DNA from: JBAXLO01 sp037134755
Lineage (GTDB): Bacteria > Bacteroidota > Bacteroidia > Bacteroidales > JACABE01
Direction of reading: 5' to 3'
Length of the DNA: 21,081 nt
NCBI GenBank assembly: GCA_037134755.1
Contig: JBAXLO010000063.1
Location: forward strand, 1 to 21,081
Part shown: one piece after another, positions 14,933 through 21,081 of the stretch
Numbering within the stretch: the stretch's first letter is position 1
Layout of the letters: every line of letters starts with the position of its first letter
Notes under the pieces: generated by a model
Seen by the model: the letters and a program-made list of their open reading frames with translations, nothing else
Database searches by the model: none
What the model was told of the DNA's origin: nothing
Made by a program: the position numbers and the translations under genes

Positions 14933-16228
14933 CTATTTTGCTGCAAAAAACCTATCTCTTTTGTATGACCAAACCATTAAAGATATTGCTATTATCAATG
15001 AACCGCAAGCAAGCATAAAGGTGGCAAAGAATCCAAACAAAACATATATAATTACTCCTGATGTAGGTGCAAATACTGCTCTTAGTCCTGTAAGGAACAG
15101 ATGAACTGTTTGATATTCGCCTGCTTCTTCGGGCTTGCAGAAATATGCTGAGCCAATACTCCACAATAATGACATAGTGGCGGCAAATACAGCCTGAAAT
15201 AATAGGTAAGGAATCATCATATAATACAACTTAATGCCATAGATGATGGTGTATTGTGGTAAGAATTGTGTTAATGATATTGATAAAATAAAGAGAAAGA
15301 TTGAAGCCCATGTAATCATAGCAAACTTACGAGGATCAATTCTTCCTAATAGTTTGCCAAAGAAAGGAAGCATGGCTATTGCCAGAATGTTATAAATGTT
15401 TTTATAGAAAGCAACACTCGAATAGTTAAGATGTAATTGCTTGTCGAAATATATAGTTATAACAGTTATGGAAATCATAAAGGCAAAGCCATAAAACATA
15501 AAACCAACCTCGAAATGTAGATAAGGTTTATTCTTTTTTAAAATAGTAATAATGTTTTTAAAAGATTCTCCGACTGATTTAATAAACTTACTTTTAACAA
15601 CTTCGGCAGCAGTTTCAATATAATCTATTTTCGAAAGTAAATATACAGAAACGATTCCAAACACAGCAACAATAGGGAAAATATATGTGAATGCATAGTT
15701 ATCTTTATCCAACAAAATACCGTAAAGCAAAGTGGTTACAAGCATCACAATCTTATTAATACTAGTAGCATAGCTATATAACTTACCAAAATTCTCATGT
15801 CGGTAAGCATTCTTTAAAAATAAATTGATGTGAGGATAAATAATAGGTTGTGCAATAAAATATACAAAGAAAATAGCCAGAAAAGCAATGTGATACAATG
15901 GATTGCTGGTAATGCCCTGCAGCGAATGAGGGAAAAGCAACAATAAAAACAAAGGCGCTCGGGTTATAATAGCCGTATAACGAAGTAGTTTCTTCTTGTC
16001 TTTAACCCTCTTAAGCATTTCATTAAAGAAAATCAAAAAGAAATACAAAATAACACTAAACTGAAATAATAAACCTAACTGATAGTTGCTTCCTTTCAAG
16101 CTCTTTATAAATACAAACTCGTTTAAAGCAAGAATTCCCGCAATAAAACCTTCGATAATAGAATACCAAAGATGGAGCTTATAAGCTTTACGTTCAACGA
16201 GATTAAGATTAAGTTTGCCAGTTAACAT
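14933..16228 (-). CDS. MFS-type membrane transporter, 431 aa
   Basis: The protein has about twelve hydrophobic segments in two halves with a charged central loop (residues ~200-225, AAEVVKSKFIKSVGE), the layout of major facilitator transporters. Loops contain short basic motifs (KRVKDKKK and LLGRIDPRKF) where MFS proteins have their conserved inter-helix motif. No substrate can be assigned. A longer frame starting at TTG 16249 is possible, but that codon lies inside the -7 box at 16247-16254, so ATG 16228 is preferred; it gives MLTGKLNLNLVERKAYK. The gene diverges from cvfB across a region bounded by inverted 7-bp repeats and has 9-bp repeats directly after its stop. Confidence 0.8.
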   Translation of the reverse strand: MLTGKLNLNLVERKAYKLHLWYSIIEGFIAGILALNEFVFIKSLKGSNYQLGLLFQFSVILYFFLIFFNEMLKRVKDKKKLLRYTAIITRAPLFLLLLFPHSLQGITSNPLYHIAFLAIFFVYFIAQPIIYPHINLFLKNAYRHENFGKLYSYATSINKIVMLVTTLLYGILLDKDNYAFTYIFPIVAVFGIVSVYLLSKIDYIETAAEVVKSKFIKSVGESFKNIITILKKNKPYLHFEVGFMFYGFAFMISITVITIYFDKQLHLNYSSVAFYKNIYNILAIAMLPFFGKLLGRIDPRKFAMITWASIFLFILSISLTQFLPQYTIIYGIKLYYMMIPYLLFQAVFAATMSLLWSIGSAYFCKPEEAGEYQTVHLFLTGLRAVFAPTSGVIIYVLFGFFATFMLACGSLIIAISLMVWSYKRDRFFAAK

Positions 16229-16246
16229 ATTTGTGATTAGAGGATG

Positions 16247-16254
16247 CAAAAGTA
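16247..16254 (-). promoter_or_regulatory. -7 box TACTTTTG of the MFS gene
   Basis: On the minus strand TACTTTTG fits TAnnTTTG. It ends 18 bp before the ATG at 16228 and starts 7 bp after the 7-bp repeat array, mirroring the cvfB promoter. Confidence 0.7.
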
Positions 16255-16261
16255 CGAAACA

Positions 16262-16292
16262 AATTATGAATTATGAATTATGAATTATGAAT
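16262..16292. repeat. 7-bp tandem array (AATTATG)4, left inverted arm
   Basis: Four perfect AATTATG units plus AAT. It is the exact reverse complement of the 31 bp at 16396-16426, with 103 bp between. Seen from the MFS gene it reads (ATTCATA)4 immediately upstream of the -7 box. Confidence 0.9.
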
Positions 16293-16395
16293 GAAAGGCA
16301 AAAAAGCTATTTATTAATAAAAATATGAATAAAAAAAGGGAAATGTATTATAGGATTTACAAACTATAGAACACTAATTACAAACATATTAATCA

Positions 16396-16426
16396 ATTCA
16401 TAATTCATAATTCATAATTCATAATT
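16396..16426. repeat. 7-bp tandem array (ATTCATA)4, right inverted arm
   Basis: Four perfect ATTCATA units plus ATT, the exact inverse of 16262-16292. It ends 8 bp before the cvfB -7 box, so both divergent promoters carry the same array in the same place relative to the box. Confidence 0.9.
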
Positions 16427-16434
16427 ATTTTCAG

Positions 16435-16442
16435 TACCTTTG
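16435..16442 (+). promoter_or_regulatory. -7 box TACCTTTG of cvfB
   Basis: TACCTTTG fits TAnnTTTG and ends 15 bp before the ATG at 16458. The expected leader is about ten bases. The repeat array occupies the -33 position. Confidence 0.7.
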
Positions 16443-16457
16443 CAAAAAATTAATACT

Positions 16458-17339
16458 ATGGTTGAAACAGGTAAATATGCTGAGCTGGAGATAGAGAAAA
16501 TCATTGCACAAGGTGCTTATTTGTTGGCAGGCGATGATACAACTCCTATACTATTGCCTACAAAATACATCCCAGAAGGTGTTGATGTTGGTGATCATGT
16601 TAAGGTTTTTATTTACCGTGATTCTGACGACAGAATTATAGCAACTACTCAGGAACCTAATGCTATTGTTGGTGAGTTTGCTTATCTTAAAGTTAAAACT
16701 TTGAGTAACTTTGGAGCCTTCTTAGATTGGGGTTTGGTTAAAGATTTAATGGTTCCTTTCAGTGAGCAAGTTGATCGCATGGAAACAGGCAAGAGCTATG
16801 TTGTAAGGCTTTATCTTGATGAAAAAACCGATCGTATTGTTGCTACAACTTATCTAAATAGATTCCTTCGTGAGAATGACCCTCAGCTTACTGCAGGTGA
16901 TGAGGTTAACATCCTTGTTTGTGATGAAGCAATGCAAGGGTTTAGAGTTATAGTTGAGAATAAATACTGGGGAATGATCTTCAAGAATCAGATATTTACT
17001 GATATACAGACGGGGCAAAAGCTTAAAGCTTATGTTAAAAACGTAAGAGATGATGGCAAAATAGATGTCACACTTCAACAACCGGGATATAAAGAGATAC
17101 TATCAGCAGAAGAGAAAATATTGAAGCATCTTACAGATAACGGAGGTCATTCTGATTTATGTGATAAAAGTTTACCTGATGAAATATATTCAGAACTACA
17201 GATGAGTAAGAAAGTTTTTAAAAAGGCATTAGGATTTCTTTTCAGATATAAAAAAATAGAATTACTTGAAGATGGAATTAAACTAACTAAGTTGGCTCTT
17301 TTGGAAGCAAAAGAAGAGATTGAAGAGGATATTGACTAG
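16458..17339 (+). CDS. cvfB: CvfB-type S1 RNA-binding protein, 293 aa
   Basis: The domain order matches CvfB/YitL: three S1-like beta barrels and a C-terminal winged helix. The first barrel spans ~5-62, the second ~68-132 (VGEFAYLKVKTLSNFGAFLDWG, split as VGEFAYLKVKTL and SNFGAFLDWG), the third ~140-210 (ending DDGKIDVTLQ). The winged helix covers ~215-285 (EEKILKHLTDNGG to IKLTKL). Proteins of this family bind RNA; in Firmicutes CvfB affects virulence gene expression, but its exact role in Bacteroidota is unknown. An upstream in-frame TTG (16440) would add six residues but overlaps the -7 box, so ATG 16458 is chosen. The fic gene follows 72 bp downstream with no terminator between, so they may be co-transcribed. 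Confidence 0.88.
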   Translation: MVETGKYAELEIEKIIAQGAYLLAGDDTTPILLPTKYIPEGVDVGDHVKVFIYRDSDDRIIATTQEPNAIVGEFAYLKVKTLSNFGAFLDWGLVKDLMVPFSEQVDRMETGKSYVVRLYLDEKTDRIVATTYLNRFLRENDPQLTAGDEVNILVCDEAMQGFRVIVENKYWGMIFKNQIFTDIQTGQKLKAYVKNVRDDGKIDVTLQQPGYKEILSAEEKILKHLTDNGGHSDLCDKSLPDEIYSELQMSKKVFKKALGFLFRYKKIELLEDGIKLTKLALLEAKEEIEEDID

Positions 17340-17344
17340 AAAAT

Positions 17345-17372
17345 AATTAAGAATTAATAATTAATAATTAAG
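17345..17372. repeat. 7-bp tandem array, four AATTAAG/AATTAAT units
   Basis: The units read AATTAAG, AATTAAT, AATTAAT and AATTAAG, starting 6 bp after the cvfB stop and 40 bp before the fic start. It is the third AATTNNN array in this part of the window. Confidence 0.7.
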
Positions 17373-17411
17373 GCTTCTTTTATTATAAAATAAAAAAATC
17401 AAAAGCTATAA

Positions 17412-18179
17412 ATGAATCTTAATAATAAAAACTATTTTTCGGAGTATTATAAGCTGATAGGTTTCGAAATACCTCAGCTTATTACTGCTTTTGGTTTTGA
17501 TAAGATCAATGGTAATCTTGGTTATAATGTTCAGGCTTCTGCAGTTTATTCTTCAAATATAGAAGGGAATACTATTGATCTTAATTCTTATATGAATTAT
17601 AAGTTGTCAAAAGAACTTAAGAAACCACAGAAAGAAATCCAAGAGATAGAGAACTTAATTACAGCTTATGAGTTTGCTCAAAACAATCCACTTACGGAAA
17701 CAAATTTCCTGAATTGTCATAAGATTTTATCAAAGACTTTGGTTAGTGCAGCCAATAGAGGTAAATATAGAAAAGAAAAAGTAGGAGTATTTGGACATAA
17801 TGGTTTGGTTTATTTGTCAATTGAACCGGAATTTGTTGTAGAAAGAATGAAGGAGTTTTTTATTGAGATAAAAGAACTCCTTTATGATACAAATATGCTG
17901 ACAGAAGAAGTCTTTTATTATGCTTCGTTAATACATTTGATGTTTGCACATATACATCCATTCAGAGATGGAAATGGCAGAGCTGCAAGACTTCTAGAGA
18001 AATGGTTTGTTACTTCAAAACTTGGACAATTATATTGGAATCTCCCTTCCGAAAAGTATTATAAAGAGCAACAATCTACTTATTATAGTAACATTAACCT
18101 TGGAGTTAACTATTATGAGCTTAATTATGATAAATGTATACCATTTCTGTTGATGCTTCCTTCATGCTTAAAGAAATAA
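17412..18179 (+). CDS. Fic-domain protein, class II (N-terminal inhibitory helix), 255 aa
   Basis: The catalytic motif HPFRDGNGRAAR (182-193) fits HPFx(D/E)GNGRxxR completely, with catalytic H182, D186 and phosphate-binding N188, G189, R190 and R193. Such enzymes transfer AMP (or another nucleotide part) to hydroxyl groups of target proteins. The regulatory motif SSNIEGN (47-53) matches the inhibitory (S/T)xxxE(G/N) with E51. It precedes the Fic core, so the protein is a self-inhibited class II Fic. No separate antitoxin gene is present, which fits cis-inhibition. There is no secretion signal and no extra C-terminal winged helix. The target is unknown. It lies between cvfB and uvrA on the same strand; codon and base use do not look foreign. 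Confidence 0.9.
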   Translation: MNLNNKNYFSEYYKLIGFEIPQLITAFGFDKINGNLGYNVQASAVYSSNIEGNTIDLNSYMNYKLSKELKKPQKEIQEIENLITAYEFAQNNPLTETNFLNCHKILSKTLVSAANRGKYRKEKVGVFGHNGLVYLSIEPEFVVERMKEFFIEIKELLYDTNMLTEEVFYYASLIHLMFAHIHPFRDGNGRAARLLEKWFVTSKLGQLYWNLPSEKYYKEQQSTYYSNINLGVNYYELNYDKCIPFLLMLPSCLKK

Positions 18180-18203
18180 CAATCAAATACAAAATTAAAA
18201 AAC

Positions 18204-18230
18204 GTAATTCGTAATTCGTAATTCGTAATT
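18204..18230. repeat. 7-bp tandem array (GTAATTC)4
   Basis: Three full GTAATTC units and a fourth ending GTAATT lie 25 bp after the fic stop and 38 bp before the uvrA -7 box. It is the fourth AATTNNN array. Confidence 0.85.
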
Positions 18231-18268
18231 TTTATAGCGAAACACAGTGTAGCTACAAACTTATTTAG

Positions 18269-18276
18269 TACCTTTG
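18269..18276 (+). promoter_or_regulatory. -7 box TACCTTTG of uvrA
   Basis: TACCTTTG fits TAnnTTTG and lies 25 bp before the uvrA ATG. It is the same nonamer (TACCTTTGC) as before cvfB and the ABC exporter gene. No clear -33 box was seen. Confidence 0.65.
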
Positions 18277-18301
18277 CAGCCATTTTAAAGAAAGCAACTG
18301 A

Positions 18302-21081
18302 ATGGACTCACAAGAGACTGACAATCTGGAAATATACGGCGCAAGATCACATAATCTAAAGAATATAGATGTTACTATTCCACGCAACAAGCTGGTTGTT
18401 ATTACCGGTTTGAGTGGGAGTGGTAAGTCGTCTCTTGCTTTTGATACTATCTATGCAGAAGGTCAGCGAAGGTATATGGAGACTTTCTCTGCTTATGCCC
18501 GTCAGTTTATTGGTAATCTAGAACGTCCGGATGTGGATGAGATTACAGGTTTAAGTCCTGTTATATCTATTGAACAAAAGACTACAGGAAAGAATCCCCG
18601 CTCTACAGTTGGTACTATTACCGAGATATACGACTTCCTTCGTTTGCTGTACGCAAGAGTTGCTGATGCGTACTCTTATGTTACCGGCGAGAAGATGGTT
18701 AAGTATTCCGAAACACAAATCGTGGAACTTATTTACGAAAAGTATACTGATAAAGGTATCGTAATACTTGCGCCTTTAGTTAAAGGACGTAAAGGACATT
18801 ACCGTGAGTTGTTTGAGCAAGTTCGTAAACAAGGATTTCTTAAAGTAAGAATAGATGGAGAGCTGCAGGAAATTGTTTTCGGGATGCAGGTTGATAGGTA
18901 TAAGATACACGATATAGAGATTGTAATTGATAAGATAAAGATAAACGAAGACGCTACTCAAAGAGTTTCTCAAGCAGTTCAGATTGCACTTCGTCATGGG
19001 AAAGGGATGCTGATGGTGTTGGATAATTCAACTAATGAAGTCCGCCACTTTAGTCGCTTATTGATGTGCCCTACTTCGGGTATTTCTTATAATGAACCGG
19101 AGCCTAATGCCTTCTCCTTTAATTCTCCTTATGGAGCTTGTCAGCATTGTAATGGTTTGGGCGAGATATCTGAAATGGATATTGAAAAGATAATTCCCAA
19201 CAATAAACTCTCCATTAAACAAGGTGGAATTACTCCAATCGGTCCTTATAAAAACTCATGGATATTTAAACAACTGGAAGCTATTGCCGAAAAGCATAGC
19301 TTTAGTTTAGATGCTCCAATAGAAGATATTCCTGAGGATGCTTTGAATGTTATTCTTTATGGTTCTGAAGAGGTGATACGCGTTAGAAGCGAAAGCTTTG
19401 GTGTTATCTCCACTTATTCTTTAAACTTTGAAGGTATCATTAACTTTATTTCTAATCAAAGTACTGATGGTTCTTCGAAAGGAGTTCAGAAGTGGGCTAG
19501 TGGTTTCATGAATAAGATAGCTTGTCCTGAATGCAATGGCAGTCGTTTGAAGAAAGAATCTCTTTTCTTTAAGATTGGTGAAAAGAATATCTCTGAGCTT
19601 GCCAATATGGATATGCTTGAGCTGCTGGAATGGTTTGATAACGTTAACGATATTATTGATGAAAGAAAACAAACCATAGCTTTTGAAATCATAAGAGAGA
19701 TTAAGACTAGGATTCATTTCTTGTTGGATGTGGGTATTGATTATTTAACGCTCAATCGTCCTTCAAAGAGCTTATCCGGTGGAGAGTCGCAACGTATTCG
19801 TCTGGCTACGCAGATTGGTTCTAAGTTGGTGGGCGTGCTTTATATATTAGATGAACCGAGTATTGGTTTGCACCAAAGAGATAATGTTAGGCTTATAAAA
19901 GCTTTGAAAGAGCTTCGTGATGTTGGTAATTCTGTTATTGTGGTGGAACATGATAAGGATATGATTCTTTCGGCCGACCATGTTATTGATATTGGTCCGG
20001 GTGCTGGGATACATGGTGGAAAGATTGTTGCACAGGGAACTCCTTGCGATATGCAAAAGTGCAAGACTATGACTTGTGATTATCTTCGTGGTGAGAAAAG
20101 TATTAAGGTTCCTAAGGAAAGAAGGAAAGGGAATGGTAATTTTATTTCTCTAACCGGAGCAACTGGTAACAACTTAAAGAATGTTGATTTAAAGTTGCCT
20201 CTGGGGATGTTTATATGTGTAACGGGTGTTTCGGGGAGTGGCAAATCTAGTTTAATTAACGAGACTTTGCACCCTATTTTAAGTAAACATTTCTATCGTT
20301 CGGATAAGAATCCGCTTCCTTATAAAAAGATTGAAGGTTTAAAACTTATTGATAAAGTTATAGAGATAGATCAGTCGCCGATTGGAAGGACGCCGAGGTC
20401 TAATCCTGCTACTTATACAAGTGTTTTTGATGATATCAGGAAGTTGTTTGCTTCTTTGCCCGATTCAAAGATTAGAGGTTATCAGCCGGGTAGGTTTAGT
20501 TTTAATGTTAAAGGTGGAAGATGCGAAACATGTAGTGGTGCAGGTTTGCGAACTATTGAAATGAATTTCCTTCCCGATGTTTATGTGCCTTGCGAAACCT
20601 GTAATGGCAAGCGTTATAATAGAGAAACCTTAGAGATTCGTTTTAAAGGGAAGTCTATTAATGATGTTTTGAATATGGATATTGAAACGGCTGTTGAGTT
20701 CTTTGAAAACATTCCTTCTATCCTGCAAAAGATAAAGACGCTTAAAGATGTTGGCCTGGGATATATTACTTTGGGGCAACAATCTACTACGCTTTCAGGA
20801 GGGGAGGCACAGCGTGTAAAACTTGCCACTGAATTATCTAAAAAGGATACTGGCAATACCTTATATATATTGGATGAACCTACCACAGGTTTGCATTTTG
20901 AAGACATAAGAGTGTTGTTGGATGTGCTGAACAAACTGGTTGCAAAAGGAAATACAGTTTTAGTGATTGAGCACAACATGGATGTTATTAAAGTTGCCGA
21001 CCATATAATAGATATAGGCCCCGAAGGCGGACATAAAGGTGGAAAGATTATTGCCGAAGGTACTCCCGAAGCTATCTGTAA
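18302..21081 (+). CDS. uvrA: Excinuclease ABC subunit A, 3' end beyond the window
   Basis: UvrA is the damage-recognition ATPase of nucleotide excision repair; as a dimer it scans DNA and loads UvrB. The frame is open from ATG 18302 to the last base, giving 926 complete codons, so only a short tail is missing for a protein of about 940-950 residues. First half: Walker A GLSGSGKSS (36-44), zinc-finger cysteines C280/C283 and C408/C411, signature LSGGESQR (from 491), Walker B followed by DEPSIGLHQRD. Second half: Walker A GVSGSGKSS (642-650), zinc-finger cysteines C741/C744 and C764/C767, signature LSGGEAQR (from 831), and DEPTTGLH. Every key motif is intact. The chosen start gives MDSQETDNLEIYGARSHNLK, typical for the family. 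It has its own promoter box. Confidence 0.97.
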   Translation, partial: MDSQETDNLEIYGARSHNLKNIDVTIPRNKLVVITGLSGSGKSSLAFDTIYAEGQRRYMETFSAYARQFIGNLERPDVDEITGLSPVISIEQKTTGKNPRSTVGTITEIYDFLRLLYARVADAYSYVTGEKMVKYSETQIVELIYEKYTDKGIVILAPLVKGRKGHYRELFEQVRKQGFLKVRIDGELQEIVFGMQVDRYKIHDIEIVIDKIKINEDATQRVSQAVQIALRHGKGMLMVLDNSTNEVRHFSRLLMCPTSGISYNEPEPNAFSFNSPYGACQHCNGLGEISEMDIEKIIPNNKLSIKQGGITPIGPYKNSWIFKQLEAIAEKHSFSLDAPIEDIPEDALNVILYGSEEVIRVRSESFGVISTYSLNFEGIINFISNQSTDGSSKGVQKWASGFMNKIACPECNGSRLKKESLFFKIGEKNISELANMDMLELLEWFDNVNDIIDERKQTIAFEIIREIKTRIHFLLDVGIDYLTLNRPSKSLSGGESQRIRLATQIGSKLVGVLYILDEPSIGLHQRDNVRLIKALKELRDVGNSVIVVEHDKDMILSADHVIDIGPGAGIHGGKIVAQGTPCDMQKCKTMTCDYLRGEKSIKVPKERRKGNGNFISLTGATGNNLKNVDLKLPLGMFICVTGVSGSGKSSLINETLHPILSKHFYRSDKNPLPYKKIEGLKLIDKVIEIDQSPIGRTPRSNPATYTSVFDDIRKLFASLPDSKIRGYQPGRFSFNVKGGRCETCSGAGLRTIEMNFLPDVYVPCETCNGKRYNRETLEIRFKGKSINDVLNMDIETAVEFFENIPSILQKIKTLKDVGLGYITLGQQSTTLSGGEAQRVKLATELSKKDTGNTLYILDEPTTGLHFEDIRVLLDVLNKLVAKGNTVLVIEHNMDVIKVADHIIDIGPEGGHKGGKIIAEGTPEAIC

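Noticed and set aside
17412..18179. Fic protein as the toxin of a toxin-antitoxin pair
   Set aside because: The inhibitory motif is within the same protein (S47-E51-G52), and no small partner gene lies next to it.
20614..20979. 121-aa minus-strand frame
   Set aside because: It is antisense to the ATPase part of uvrA, which has every expected motif.

Overview
The window looks like a chromosomal stretch from a low-GC member of the Bacteroidota, most likely Bacteroidales. The signs are several copies of the phylum-specific -7 promoter box TAnnTTTG just ahead of genes, almost no Shine-Dalgarno signals, and a gene set usual for the phylum: TamB, a tricorn-type protease, a YncE/alkaline-phosphatase fusion and CvfB. 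No tRNA, rRNA, CRISPR array, transposase or phage gene was seen.

Layout. Positions 1-912 hold the 3' end of tamB, cut by the window edge and with an in-frame stop near the edge. A convergent Ntn-hydrolase (proteasome-like) gene follows at 1409-2134 (-), then a secreted tricorn/S41 protease at 2738-6004 (-). From a divergent region at 6005-6304 run a two-cluster ferredoxin protein that looks like a MinD-type ATPase with a ruined P-loop (6305-7162) and an MsbA-like ABC exporter (7185-9020). Next come a GT-C type membrane glycosyltransferase (9491-10957), a secreted YVTN-propeller/phosphoesterase (11036-13480) with a strong terminator, and a small uncharacterised protein (13829-14500). An MFS transporter (-) diverges from cvfB (+), which is followed by a class II Fic protein and by uvrA. 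uvrA (18302 to the window end) is intact but truncated on the right by the edge.

The genes are mostly housekeeping or envelope functions: envelope biogenesis (TamB, MsbA-like, GT-C), extracytoplasmic hydrolysis (tricorn, phosphoesterase) and nucleic-acid or protein control (CvfB, Fic, UvrA). They do not form an obvious pathway or defence island.

The unusual part is between the genes. Four spacers carry tandem arrays with the same ~21-bp period but four unrelated sequences (977-1248, 2245-2402, 9057-9308, 14585-14815). Three genes have 9-bp AAGTACTT-like repeats directly after their stop codons (2695-2730, 13493-13528, 14903-14929). Four 7-bp AATTNNN arrays lie in the 16.2-18.3 kb spacers, two of them mirrored on either side of the MFS/cvfB divergent promoters. 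Period and position are therefore linked: 7 bp upstream of promoters, 9 bp just after stops, 21 bp in convergent or tandem spacers. This is the best candidate here for something undescribed. Its function cannot be decided from one sequence.
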